Origin: Gnetum montanum
Lineage: Eukaryota; Streptophyta; Gnetopsida; Gnetales; Gnetaceae
Direction: 5' to 3'
Length of the DNA: 62,000 nucleotides
NCBI GenBank assembly: GCA_015680685.1
Contig: MNCI01012690.1
Location: 151,658-213,657 of the forward strand
Part shown: in pieces, positions 44,880 to 56,870 of the stretch
How positions within the stretch are numbered: position 1 is the stretch's first letter
Layout of the letters: the number at the start of each line of letters is the position of its first letter
The notes under the pieces: generated by a model
Seen by the model: the letters and a program-made list of their open reading frames with translations, nothing else
The model's database searches: none
What the model was told of the DNA's origin: nothing
Made by a program: the position numbers and the translations under genes

Positions 44880-45640
44880 AATAAACTTATTTTCTTACCT
44901 TTTTATCACGATCTTAGCTTTAGGATTATTAGGATTATCATAACAGTGATTTGTGTCATGACTATCCTTCTTTTTATAAATATTATAATACCTGAATACT
45001 CTTTGTCTCTTCTAGTCTTCTTCTAATTTCACTAGAATTACTTAAGAATTTGGTTTCATTGTTAAGACTTACGTATTTATCTTTGCTTCTTCTTCAAGGA
45101 TCTTTGTAGACAACTTCATCATGGTGTAAGTCTTCTTGTCATTCTTCATGATTTATTCGAAGACATCATATGATGATGGTAGTGGCCTAAGAAGATAGAA
45201 CTTTATTATTTCATCTGATACTATTGCATCTTAAGCTTCCAATTTGGCCTACAGTGCTAATATTTTCTAAATGAGGATGGTCATAGGTTCACATTCTTTC
45301 AAAAAAAGTGAATTTAATTAGTTATAAAGGGATATATACTTTGATTCATTCTTAATTTCAAACATTTTCTCTAGCTTTTTTTATATTTTGTATGTAGAAT
45401 CTTGTTTCTCTACTAAGTATACAAATTCATTAGATACACTTAATACAATTAACATCTATGTCATCTTGTTATTATTATCCACTATGGCAGTTTCTAAAAG
45501 GATTCCTTCCAAACCATTTCCTCCTAGTATAAATCTCATCTAATGTTTTCATATGTAATAGTTTGAGGCTTTTAACACTTGACTCTTAGGTAGTGAAGCA
45601 TAGGATTTCATTCTCATCATGGTTTTTTCTTAGTTTTGAA
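44880..45640 (-). pseudogene. Copia gag remnant
   Basis: It lies between the PBS and the GAG-pre-integrase domain. A decayed zinc knuckle is visible near 44930-44990, where minus-strand text YYNIYKKKDSHDTNHC resembles CxxCxxxGHxxxxC with the first Cys residues lost. The remainder is AT-rich with many stops. Confidence 0.6.
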
Positions 45641-45648
45641 TAAATAGT

Positions 45649-45662
45649 TTTGAATGATATCA
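45649..45662 (-). other. Copia primer binding site, initiator-Met type
   Basis: On the minus strand TGATATCATTCAAA follows the inner end of the 5' LTR and resembles TGGTATCAGAGC. Confidence 0.6.
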
Positions 45663-45689
45663 TGTGAAGTTTACAGGATCAATGATGAG
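45663..45689 (-). repeat. Copia 5' LTR, inner fragment
   Basis: TGTGAAGTTTACAGGATC and TSD ATGAG lead into E3. The LTR resumes at 51099. The join aligns with the intact 3' LTR at 28089. Confidence 0.85.
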
Positions 45690-46764
45690 TGATGAGTAGA
45701 GTATACCCTATACCCAGCCATATGAATTACAAGCATTCACATTTAATCTGGTCAAATTCCATGGATGCAACTAGTTTGGCATCTAGATTGTTAAGCATTA
45801 AGCGCAGGATGTTGTCTTCCTGCTTGGACTAGTGGTAGCTTTGTCACATATGGTTTAGTCCAAACTGAGGCATATGATAGTTGATGTTGTTGTGGCCTTA
45901 TGCTTATCTTAATAATAATTGGCATCTAGATTGTTAAGCATTGATCACAGGATGTTGTCTTCTTGCTTGGACTAGTGGTAGCTTTGTCACATATGGTTTA
46001 GTCCAAATTGAGGCATATGATAGTTGATGTTGTTATGGCCTTATGCTTATCTTAACAATAATAGAGAAAATGATTATTTAACCTAATTAAAAATAGGAAG
46101 ATAAATTCTAATGCTTATCTTAACAATAATAGAGAAAATGATTATTTAACCTAATTAACAATAGGAAGATAAATTCTAAACTAGCCTAAGGACGATAAGT
46201 ATCTATTCCCAGCTTACTATACATGTCTTGAACCCATGTATCTACTACTGGGATCACCAAGTAGTATGCTACTAGGCAAACCAAGCAATAACATTGTTGG
46301 GATTACTAAGTGAATAGGTGTTTACGATCAAAATTGATTGTGCTCATTTTGCTGGTTGATTAACATACATGGAAATGTAACTATTAACTAAGTACATGGA
46401 AACTAAATTGCATGAAAAGCAAATCTATTCTAAGTTAAAGTTCTTTAATGAATATGAATCAATCTTGATCTTCTTGCTATTCATGGAATGTGTTCAAGTA
46501 CAATGCCACTCAAATAAGACACTGTACAATTGACTCAAATCCACACTGCAAGCATTCACTAATTGCTTTCTAAATTCACAAAATAAAACTGCAAGAGTCT
46601 AGCTACTAAACTAACCAAAAGGTGCCTTATATGTGGCTGGAGCTTGCATATTTATTGGCAAGGATAGAAGTTATGTAGATACATATGCATCAACACATTA
46701 ATGCATGCATTGATGGGGATGCATCAAGGCATGCTTGTTGACATAGCCAACTGATGATTCATCA
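45690..46764 (-). repeat. E3 3' LTR (1075 bp) with internal tandem duplications
   Basis: It starts TGATGAGTAGAG on the plus strand and ends GATGATTCATCA. The conserved poly(A) hairpin is decayed here. It contains two tandem duplications, listed next. Confidence 0.9.
45778..46180. repeat. Two consecutive tandem duplications (about 147 bp x2, about 75 bp x2)
   Basis: Units starting GGCATCTAGATTGTTAAGCA (about 45778 and 45922) share TTGGACTAGTGGTAGCTTTG. They run into two units of ATGCTTATCTTAACAATAAT plus AGAGAAAATGATTATTTAAC (about 46040-46175). Identity between copies is very high. Confidence 0.9.
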
Positions 46765-48830
46765 TACTTTCATGATTGACTAAAAATTCATTCTTGACTT
46801 AACAAAATAGGACCGATCTTCCTTTACAATGAAATGTATCGAATTATTGACTAACTTTAACAACTAATTGACTTTGATTGCTACATTAAAAAATTTTATT
46901 TGAGTGGATGTATTACAAAATGATAAAAAGACTGGACAAATATTAAAGTTTACAAAATTGTAGAAATCTTTAAGAATCCATTGAAGATGAATCTTCTTAT
47001 TATTGCTAGCGATGGTAGACTTCCAACTTTGATTATTATGTTGACACTTCTCTTTTTATATAGAACATTTTTAAAGGATGGATTGGAATTTCTTCTCATT
47101 GTTTCATGGATCCAGAAAATATGTGTTGTTTGAGCTTTAATCTTGGTATGTGCTACTATTTTTCCATGGTCATATGCTCCTTTGTTCTTTTCTTAGCCTT
47201 GTTCCCTTGCCCTGTAATAGATCTACTACCTTAGGAATTCCTTTTAGCATCACTTACAATCACCAATGGATCAACATTAGTTTTGGTACATCTTCCTTTA
47301 ATAATTAACCATTGTCAAATCCCTTAGTTAACCTAGCTTAAAAACTATTAGCATTTAAGCACAAGCTGATGATAAAGTACTATTCCTAAGGCTATGAGGT
47401 AACTAAAATCATCAAGTTGTTCAAAGATGGCCAAGAAATTTTGAATTTGAAGGATATTTTAATAGAAAAGTAAGAAAAAGTAATGGAAAGTGATGAGAAG
47501 TAGTCCCAAACACATGCATAAATTTAGAGAAGCCATTAATGATGTTCTAGAAGATGTGAGGTTTGGTTCAAAGCCATGATCAACAAAAGTCATGCAAGTG
47601 GGTCCTCCACAAAGCAAGCTCCTACCATAATGCCCTTGCATAACCACTTCGATAGATGTTCGTTAGCACCTTAGAAGTTAAATTTAGATCATGCCTTTGT
47701 TCCAAACAACACACAACTGCACTTGGTTGGGATTATGTACTATAATATACAAAACCAAAAGGCTCATAATTGCATGTAATAGTGAGGTGAAGAATGGGAT
47801 GAGAAGGGATTGTAGAGATTGGGATGTAAGGTATTTTACCATGTCTGCAATAGGTTCTTGTATCAATTATGATTAAAATGAGTGTCATACCTATTTGTCC
47901 AAGTTTTAGACCAAGTCCATACTAGTAATAGTAACCTCACATTGATGTGTTCCTTCCCACCTACCATTATGCATCGAAAATAATCCCAAAGAATGATCAT
48001 CACTCCAAAAAGAGAAGAAGGAAGGAAGTGCCTTAGTTAGAGAGGTGCCTTTAAGCATGGCTAACATGTCTTTCCAAGCTCATAGCTAGTGCTTGTAGCC
48101 CATTATTATGTCTAAGGGGTATGCTTTGAATTCCCATTATTTTTTTTGAATTAATTGGAACCACACCATGCAAAGAAATAACTTCTTGTTTATTGGTTGA
48201 TGATAGGAGTGATGATACATTCTTAGAGTAGTCATAAATCATATGAAGGAAGTTAAGAAGAGAATCCAAAAGATCCCCTTGAGATCACATCCTTTACCAT
48301 TCCTCCTTGGTCTTTCCCTCTTCCTTTGAGACATAATGATCATTAATTAATTTTAGTTTCATGTAAGAAGAACCGTATTGTTGTCATGATAAAGACCTTT
48401 TATTTAGAGAATTGGATAGATGGATGATGTGATCTCACTACTTTACATAATTATTTACCTAATCATTTTGATAGCATAGCATAAAAACCCAACAGATAAC
48501 ATTAACTTCTACATCATAATTGAAAATACTATTAACAAAAAAATAGAAGACATTTGTAAAACATAAAGAAAATGACTCAAGAAAAGAGAAAATTATAAAG
48601 AAAAGAAAAATGATAAGAAATAAAAAGCATATTAAGAATCAAATTTTTTTTGAAGAAATAGGAAAATGTTAAAAAAATTATAAAACAAAAAAGTGAAAAG
48701 CACATATTAGTTCTTAATTTAGGATGGGGCATCTCCCCCACAACTAAGCTTATAGGTGGGATAAGAGACAATAAGTGGGTTGGATGTTTCCATTCATTTT
48801 TTGGAATGGTTTTTTATTCTCATTTTCAAG
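46765..48830 (-). other. E3 PPT and non-coding 3' region
   Basis: A decayed PPT (minus strand GTCAATCATGAAAGTA) abuts the 3' LTR. Minus-strand phrases matching E1 and E2 landmarks occur near 47640-47590 (GGAGCTTGCTTTGTGGAGG) and 48750-48720 (TTAGTTGTGGGGGAGATGCC). No protein was recognised. Confidence 0.7.
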
Positions 48831-48833
48831 CCA

Positions 48834-49500
48834 CTAGGTATCTTTTAGTTTAGTGGCTACTATATAGACTTGGTTTATCTCCCATACTTGTTCCTTAACT
48901 TTGTTGTGGGTTGGCATAGGGATTGTGTTAATACTTTGAAATTCTAGCCTAAAACTACACCCTTTATAATTATTATTAATGTATGGAGTTTCTTGTCTCT
49001 CCATAATGATAGGTTTATCTTTTACATCTTGTGTTGGAGCAGTGATGGTTGTTGGCTTTTCTGTATAATTAGGAGACATCATTTTTGTGTGGAAGGGTGT
49101 TGTACCAAATTAGCTTTGTGTTGGTTTTGATGAGTTAGTAGGTCTATGAGTTTTGTGCCCATGTGAGGAAACTATCCTAAAGAAAGGACATATCTGAGAC
49201 TTTTGTTGAGATCTACTAATGTTACCATTTACATGTATGCTCATAGTACAAGTGGCATTCTTTCATTGATGTTGTGATGTTGATCCTTCTTGTGTTGTTG
49301 GTGGTGACATAGATTGGAGGGAAGTATGAGAATGTTGAGGATGTGGTGGAGGATAAGAAGTTTGAGATGGTGATCCCATAGGAGATGTTGTAGGTGGATA
49401 AGAGGTTCGAAATGATGATCCCATAGGAGATGTTGTAGGTTGATTATATTTGGGAGCGTGGTAGTAGTGATTTGAGGTAGAGGAAGTAGAACCATTTGGG
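48834..49500 (-). pseudogene. E3 gag-protease linker remnant
   Basis: Minus-strand frames (49082-48834 and 49525-49241) give Pro/His/Gln-rich text with the repeat LQHLLWDHH, corresponding in position to the Pro-rich linker of E1 and E2. Protease motifs could not be identified. Confidence 0.45.
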
Positions 49501-50790
49501 GAAACATGTTGAACATAGTATCCATATGGGTCTAGCTCACAATAAGGGTATTATTGGTTTGATGATGGTGTCCCCCACAACTGTGGTATTTTCCATTACA
49601 GTTGATAGTAGTGTCGAGATTGATAAGAAGTCCCACTAGAATAGTATGGTTGGTTGTAGGATCATCTGTAATTACCTTGTGAGTAAGGTAATTTCCTAGG
49701 CATTTGCTTTTGCACAAACTTTGGATTCAAAGAAAAAGCCCCAAACTCTTGTAGATGTAACATGACTGGATAATAGCCCTTTGGATGATCATATTGGTAG
49801 ATATCACATCCATCATCCTCTTCTGTGGTTGAGCCTATAACCTCTTCTCCTACAACTATTTTCCCTTCTTGCCAATAAGTGTTTCTACCTATTTCTTGGT
49901 TATTTTTCCTCTCTTTTTTTATCATTTGATTCTTTTTACATTTACCCTATCCTATATGGTTTTTATGTAGGTTGTAACTTTGTCATTCATCAACTCCCAC
50001 ATCTTATATATCCTTGCTTTAAGCTTAGTGATAGACTTTTGTATTGGCAAGGTATGTTGTGAAATCACCTCATCAAGAGTTGTCTCTTTTTCCTCATCAT
50101 AGATATGGACCCCCTTCTTTTGAAAAGTTGGATCTCAATTATATTCCTCTACATTCTTCCTTTTACATAACTTTCCTTCTTTTTTTGTCATATGCTCAAC
50201 TAGCCTTTGTATTTGATGGATTCTCAATTCTAATAACTAACCTTGGGCATTGATCTCGAGGGTCTCCCTAATTTCATTTCAAAATCCATCTATGATGTGG
50301 AGAACCTACTCTTTTTGAGAAAAATCATGGCTTGGACATCTATGTAGTAGGGAATAGTACCTATCCAAGGCCACATCCACACGGATTCATGTTTTTCTTG
50401 TTTTCATCCTTGAATTTGTTTTCTTAGGTTGGAAAATCTCACATAGGTTTGGTATTTTTTGTTGAAACACTCCAGCATTGTGGATCATCAATGGATTTAA
50501 TTCGGTTCCAATGATCTACACCAACCTTTAGCTTCATCTATTAGTGTCCTAGAAAAGAGCTTAAGCTTTTGCCACTTACGTTTGATGTTTTGCAAAATGC
50601 AGGTATCATGGATGATTTGTAAATGATGTTGTGGATCAGAATTATAGCCTCCCTTAAATTTAGGAATGTTTTTCATATCAAGACATTTGATGCAGCTTTC
50701 CCTTTTATGCCTTTGAGGTATTTGAATTGCCTCCCTAATCCATGTCATGCCCTTAGTAGCCAACAAGGGTTCATCTGCATAAGACATGTC
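49500..50790 (-). pseudogene. E3 gag remnant
   Basis: Minus-strand text CLDMKNIPKFKGGYNSDPQH, LQNIKRKWQKLKLFSRTL (50787-50497) matches the E1/E2 capsid region. CDIYQYDHPKGYYPVMLHL, QEFGAFSLNPKF (near 49830-49720) matches their Cys/His motif and tail, with the second Cys and the final Cys pair changed to Tyr. Confidence 0.88.
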
Positions 50791-50913
50791 ATGGTAATAA
50801 TCTTTATTTTTATTTATCTGATTGTGATGATGTTTTCTATGCTCACTTTGATGTCTTTCATCTTGCCCTTGATTTCTACTTTTATATTCTTTGCCCTTAA
50901 TTTTATATTTCTA

Positions 50914-51098
50914 CAAATAAAGTTGCAAGAGTCTAGCTATTAAACTAACCAAAAGGTGCCCCATATGTGGTGGGAGCTTGCATATTTATAGGTGAGGATA
51001 GATGTTGCATAAATGTATATGCATCAATGCATCAACACATGTGTCGATGGGGATGTGTTGATGCATGCCTATCGATGTAGCCAATTGATGATTCATCA
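50914..51098 (-). repeat. E3 5' LTR stub
   Basis: About 185 bp match the U3 end of the 3' LTR (46580-46764), and the remainder of the LTR is deleted. It ends TTCATCA, then TSD ATGAG. Confidence 0.85.
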
Positions 51099-51412
51099 AT
51101 GAGCAACCTGAAAATCCTAAACTCAAAAAGGACAAGATTTAGGCACACATAAAAACACCTCAATCTCAACATTTAAGATACATGAAGCATTGCAACAAAT
51201 AGAGTAGTTGGCCATAACCACAAGTAATAGTTATAATTGACTATTAACAAATGGCTTAACAAATGTTAATAGATAAGAAAAAAATGATATGACATCACAA
51301 TGGTATCAACACAGTGTAACTACATAATGTTCATGATGTATCATGATATAATGAATAAAGTATAAACATAAAACATAATGAGGAGTTCATACAAGTAGTA
51401 ATATTTTTAACA
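51099..51412 (-). repeat. Copia 5' LTR, outer fragment
   Basis: It aligns with 28109-28423, for example AACATTTAAGATACA and AAACATAATGAGGAGTT, and ends TTTTTAACA (TGTTAAAAA on the minus strand). Confidence 0.85.
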
Positions 51413-52195
51413 AAAATTGGTAAATCATGATATAACCACGTGTCACATCTCAGATTTAATCATTGATAACTTACAAAATCACTTAAAGGGGCATAAGAAA
51501 TTAAACTTAATCTCTTAACAAATTATTAAACAACTTAAATACTAATAAAACCACATAAACATATTTTTATAACTTATAAATTACTTGAAAATCCACATAA
51601 ATACATTTATGTCACTTAGGCCTTATTATAACATGAATTAGAGATCAAGAAAATTTCCATATTCATGGTCCAAATTACAATCTGTATAATGGCAAACAAC
51701 ATAATAAGAAAGACATGAAGAGATAATCCTTCATCTAACATTGATTATTCTTCTAGCTTCACCTTGATTGCTTACAATGCTTCTTTCTAAATTTGCATGG
51801 AACACATGTAGGAAGGGTTAGAACACCTTCATAATAAAGGAAATCCACTTAGAAACTTCCTAGAACATGACTGGAGGATGTAGCCCAAGCTACCAAAACA
51901 TATCATTAGTGCCACCAAAACTTTATCTACCTAAACTTTAACTTATAGTGAATCCTAAAATGCATAAATTACTTTTAGATGTTTAGTTTACCCATAATAG
52001 TGATATTCTTGTAAGGTTTGCAACATTAAATATTAGAATAACTACAAGGCTGATACTAACTAAAACTAGTCTTTATTTAAGATAAGATTAACTATTAAAT
52101 TAGAAACATTCATGCATGTCTAGAATAATTGTTAGGTTATGTTATGACTAGTGTCAATACTATAGCTACCTTAAGGTCTTTGCTCATCACATCAC

Positions 52196-52480
52196 CCTAA
52201 ATAAGACATGATCCTTAACTAAACATGGTTAGTATATAACCATCACAAATGCTTGTTCATTGATAATAGATTCTAAATAAGGCATACGACTAACTAAACA
52301 TCAATCCCTCGACCAATGTGATTAGTCTGTAATAATCACAAATGCTTTTCCATTAATAATAAATTCTAAGCAACTAATGATACTGATTAAATGTTAATCC
52401 CCATGTCCATGTCATTAGTTAGCAACCACCATAACTACTTGCCCATTAACAACAAGTCACATATTAGTGGCCTTCTAAAC
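52196..52480. repeat. Degenerate tandem repeat, three units of about 90-100 bp
   Basis: Each unit has ACTAAACAT or ATTAAATGTT, a Thr-codon-like ACCATCACAAATGCTT (or variant), CATTRATAATARATTCTAA, and a GTGATTAGT-type end. The units are diverged. Confidence 0.6.
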
Positions 52481-53744
52481 TTGTACTAATTATGTTTTCT
52501 TAAACAATTGTTCAAGCATTTTGACATGTCGCATGTGCTCATACATGTTTGAAATGTTTGACAATTACTACCATTTGAATGCATCATTTTTTCTTGACGT
52601 CAAGATGGATGTGCTACTTTGGAAAATATGCTAAAAAACACATTGTGACTTATCATGATCCCAAGATTATTTGAGACCTAGGTTGAAAAGTATGAAAATT
52701 CCACTACCATTGGGAGAAGATGACACAACAAAAAGTTAAAGTTGAAACAGAAAGCAAAAGATTAGAAAAATGATAAATTATGGATTAAACATCAAAATCA
52801 AGGTTAGATTGACAACACATGTAACATGGTTACATCATCAATGAAAACTATCACAAGAAGAAAATCAAGTACAATAAGATAAGATGCTTATTAGAATAAA
52901 TACAATCAAGAATATTTCCTCTACCTTGAGAGATCAATCACAAGAGCTTTACCAAGTAATAATAACTTCAAATCTAGAAATTGCTAAGAGATTTGTCAAG
53001 CATAGCCATGTGTAAGAGATTAGTGGAAGAGAGAGCAATGCATAATTAATGCCAAGAGAGCCAACATTGCCAAAGTATTTATAGCCACAAGAGGTAGGCT
53101 TTAGTTAATTTCAAGAATAAGGAATTAATAGTTTATTTTTTAAAAACTAGTCCACAAAAAAGAACCAATGATCAACCAATGGGTTAAAGTCATCAAGGAA
53201 CTACTAGAATGAGTCATGTGTTCAAGAATGGATTTGAAGATAACATAAAAGAATAATTATAATAAACTTGATATATCTATTAGCATGTTTCATAATCAAA
53301 TTCTTACTTTATTGCAAAATCATAGAATAAAAGAACATTTGAAGATATGAATTTAAACATTAATAAATGTCTAGTAATGGGCCACCACCATCCTTTTAGT
53401 TTGTCTACACTTAGGAGCAACAAGAGTTAGTAAAGATAATTATAAAATAAACCCAAATAAAACTAGAATATAAAAGAATTTACAAAAATACCAAAGTATC
53501 ACATGTAAGTAAAGAGTCAAGAGACCAAACCTTAAGATGCATAACAATTAAAAGGTTTTAAGTTTAAGTCTCAGTAACATAAATGGAATATTAACATACA
53601 TTTAAGTCTCAATAACATAAAAGAGGAAATATAAAGATACATTGCAAGGTATCATAAAACATTAGATACTAAAATATAACATTATTGTTAAAGAATAATC
53701 ATGAAAAACAAAGGTTCTAATCTCTAGAATACTAGCGTATTACA

Positions 53745-54400
53745 CCACAACCCTTGGTAGCTGACCATGACTTGATCACAACTTGTGGTATTTACAAAAT
53801 AGCCATTATCAAAAACTACAATGAAAATCCTCAACCATGACTAGACCATGATTTGACCACAACCTATGGTGGATAGACCATGACATGACTAGGATCATAG
53901 TTGACTATAAACTCACAAGAATGGCTTGAGATGACAAAAGTGACAAAGCAAAGGTATACTACAAACTCATCATAACTCATGGAAATTAGACCACAATCTC
54001 ACCACAACTCGTGGTTGATACAAAAACTTATAAAATATTGTGGAATGGTAAAAACAAAAGGGGAAGATTGATCACAAGTTTAACACAACTTTTGGCAACC
54101 AAACATGACCAGATCATGACTTGTGGGATTACAAGTTTTTGAAAACAGAAATTGGAAAGACATAGGACATTTGAAGGTTTGATTAAGACCTCACTATGAC
54201 TTCATCACCACTCATGATGACTAAAAATGACTCATGGTATTGTAGGTTTTTGAAAATAGATACTAGCCATGCATACAACGATTGAAGGATTGATCATGAT
54301 CTCATCAGGATCCCATCATAGCCCATGGTATTGGATCATGACCTAACCATGACGTGTGGTTAGTACCAATAGTTACACCATGACTCATGGTCTTGGCATG
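53745..54400. repeat. Degenerate array around CATGACTTGATCACAACTTGTGGT
   Basis: About eight imperfect copies of ACCATGAC..GAYCACAACT..TGGT occur at irregular 50-110 bp spacing, alternating with ATTACAAAAT or GAAAATAGA-type spacers. Each copy is partly self-complementary. The origin is unknown. Confidence 0.6.
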
Positions 54401-54472
54401 GATTTCAAAAAAGCACAATAATAACTTGAAAAAACTATTAAATGTTTAATAATCAATAAGTAACATCAAAGA

Positions 54473-56355
54473 TGTAACACCTCAATGTTTTAAACCTAGG
54501 ATCTTAGATTCATTATATATTTTCTTATGCTTGGTTCTTAAGCATAAGGATATGTTTAATATATTATGCTAATAATATATTTTATTTTACTAGTAATTTA
54601 TGTTAGTGCACATTCTAATATCTCTCTTATACTTATTCTTATGATTGTGCATCTTGAGGTTCAAACCACTAACTTCTTATTTACATGCATTAGCATTTTA
54701 TACATCATGGTATATTTTCTTATAAGCTTGTGTATGATCCTTTGGAATTCTTGATAAGCTTATATGTTTTATTATGTCTCAATATTAGATTTTTTAATGT
54801 TTTGCCCTTGGACCTCACTTTTATTACATGTTTGAAAATAATATTTTTATACTTCTTTTCTTGATTATTATTTCTTGGCATTTACTGATGCTTGGTATCT
54901 CTTGTGAAGGACATGTTGGAAGGATGGTGGTGGCTCATTGATTAACCATTGGATCCTGGTGTGGATGCATGCTAATAAATACTTGGCAATGTTATCTCTC
55001 TTGGTACCAATGGTACTTTGCACTTTCTTTCATTCTCTTGCTGATAGCTATGCTTGGTAGGTCTCTTAACAATTTTTAAATCTAAATCTATTCTTGCTTG
55101 GTGAATGGATTGTAGCTGATCATTTAAGATAGAGGAAATAGTTTTGACTGCACTAATTTTGATACGCAGCTTACCTTTTCATAAATACTTTTCTTTATAA
55201 TGGTGTAATGCTCTAATCATACTATATATCTTTTTGATCTAACTTGGTTTGATAATCAATTTGTAATTTATCATTTTCATGACTTTCCACATTGTGCATC
55301 ATGCTCATCTTTCTCTTGTGATACCTTTTTCTTCTAATGGTGAGTGGATATTTTGAATGTGTATGGGCATGTTCAACAATTCAGAAAGCTTAGTAAAACA
55401 ATTGGAATACATTAAAAATGATTTGCAATAGAGGAAACTAATACAGTGGATGGTACTTCATGATTGATCCTCATGTTGTAATCAATATCAGGCTTGAATT
55501 TTGGGTGGTGATGAGGAGATAAGATCAAAGAAAGCTATAGTGTTAATACTAGCCATAATGTAACCCAATAGTTGGAAATTGACATTAATAAGAGTTCTAC
55601 GTAATAGTTGGACATTGACATACATTAGGATTAGCCTAGATAGATGAAGCATTATACTAAATAGTCCTTAATGACTACTTTGATTGGTATCAACCTCATA
55701 GTTCTTTTAAATGTTTGATGTTGGAAAGTTTATAGTTAAATTCATGGGTAGGAAAATAATGGTTAATGATAGATTAACATAATAACAATACTGTTAACAG
55801 TTTGGTTAATGGTTATGACTTGATTAATGAATTGGTTCATTAATTATTTTTGTTCATTCTACCAGTGTATTTATAGCATGGATGTCATCTTTCAATTTGT
55901 TCCATGTGGTACCAAGTTGATTTCCTCTACTATGAAGGTGTTCTAATCCTTCCTACATGTGTTTTATGTATATCTTAGTCAGGAGGCTTAGATGAAGGTT
56001 TTTGGTAACATTGTGGATGCTAGATTGTATTGTACTACAACAACATTGATGATGAAGGATTCTTTGAAAATAATGTAGGAGCCATGTTATGGATTCGTAA
56101 AATGGCCATATGTTTCACTTATGTATCTCATGTATCTTATAGTAGAATGATTTTCACTCAAGATATTGGAACCACATTACATGGATTTTGGTTAAGTGAT
56201 TTAATCTTTATGTTTATTTAAGTATTGTTATTGGGTTCTAAGTTTCATAGTTGATGATTTAATTTTGGGATTTTTTCATATGGAATATATGTGATTTAGT
56301 CATATCCATTAAGTAATTTTATAGATTTATTATTATTAAATTTTAGGATGTGAAA
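54473..56355 (+). repeat. E5 5' LTR (about 1.88 kb)
   Basis: About 870 bp align with 57451-58747, including CTAGGATCTTAGATT, ATTATGCTAATAATATAT and GGATGGTGGTGGC. It is the empty site for the SINE1 inserted in the 3' LTR (GGAAATAGTTTTGACTGCAC at about 55136). Confidence 0.8.
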
Positions 56356-56358
56356 ATT

Positions 56359-56374
56359 TGGTATCAAAGCATGG
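56359..56374 (+). other. E5 primer binding site, initiator-Met type
   Basis: TGGTATCAAAGCATGG matches the common TGGTATCAGAGC site with one change and follows the LTR end by three bases. Confidence 0.75.
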
Positions 56375-56550
56375 CTCTAGATCATTAATCAAATTTGTGT
56401 AAGTTTTTACAAGTAGCATTTAAGAAAGATAATGAGAAATGAGAGATTTTAGAGAAACTACTAGGTTTATGAGATATGGTTGTTATTTGAAGGAATGATC
56501 TCAACATTTTTTGGATATTCATGCTATAAGAAAAATAGGGATTATCTTTT

Positions 56551-56870
56551 GGAGTGATGGTAAGGTTCTTGTTTCTAAAGTCAAAGGCCTAGGTTTAGAC
56601 AATGAGGTGTTATCGTAGTGCTATGGGTCTTGGCCTGGTAATTCCTAGGTCATACATCCAATTCTACTAGGTAGCAATAAGTTATAAACTTCTATAAATC
56701 TTGGGGTGTACCTATGTTTAAATTATTTTAGGTTACAACACCTCAAAAATTTGGGTTTGAACACTTAAAGAGGTTAAGCTTCTGCTTATCTACCAAGCTT
56801 CCTAGAACCTGCTTAGTGGCATGAGCACTGTGGCTCTGGGTGATGATCCTTTTATATTGTAAGAAAATGT
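56551..56870 (+). mobile_element. SINE2 copy split by SINE1
   Basis: The head (TGATGGTAAGG, then TTGTTTCTAAAGTCAAAG) ends near 56595. SINE1 fills 56599-56745. SINE2 then resumes with box B-like GGGTTTGAAC (near 56752), AGAGGTTAAGC and GAGCACTGTGGCTCTGGG. The flanks match the unbroken SINE2 at 31298-31452. Confidence 0.7.
56599..56745 (+). mobile_element. SINE1 copy nested in SINE2
   Basis: GACAATGAGGTGTTATCGTA at the start, box A-like TAGTGCTATGG, and the body AAGTTATAAACTTCTATAAA. It is collinear with the copies at 14740 and 58381. Confidence 0.7.

Larger units (their letters stand above)
45690..51098 (-). mobile_element. Ty3/gypsy element E3, family D, minus strand, internally deleted
   Basis: It is flanked by TSD ATGAG (45685-45689 and 51099-51103), which sits inside the copia 5' LTR. 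On the minus strand: a 5' LTR stub (51098-50914), gag (about 50790-49500), an undefined region, the non-coding 3' region and a 3' LTR (46764-45690). The rest of the 5' LTR, the PBS, the start of gag and all of RT to integrase are missing. Confidence 0.9.
28089..51412 (-). mobile_element. Ty1/copia element, minus strand, split by nested insertions
   Basis: Reading down the minus strand: 5' LTR (51412-51099 plus 45689-45663), Met-type PBS, gag (about 45640-44900), GAG-pre-integrase, integrase, RT first half (about 42960-42590), RT second half with YVDDI plus RNase H first half (30890-30320), RNase H second half (28861-28440), PPT, 3' LTR (28423-28089). The LTRs are about 336 bp and the native element would be about 5 kb. 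It is interrupted by three insertions: 28867-30314, about 30891-42590 (which contains E2), and E3 in the 5' LTR. All parts carry stops. Confidence 0.9.
51413..54472. other. AT-rich intergenic DNA with two repeat arrays, no gene recognised
   Basis: No conserved frame or terminus was found apart from the arrays at 52196-52480 and 53745-54400 listed separately. Confidence 0.55.

Noticed and set aside
28084-51417. Target-site duplication of the copia element
   Set aside because: The five-base flanks (TAAAC and AAAAT) do not match, so I do not claim one.
53745-54400. CRISPR-like array
   Set aside because: Repeats are degenerate, spacing is irregular and the context is plant nuclear DNA.
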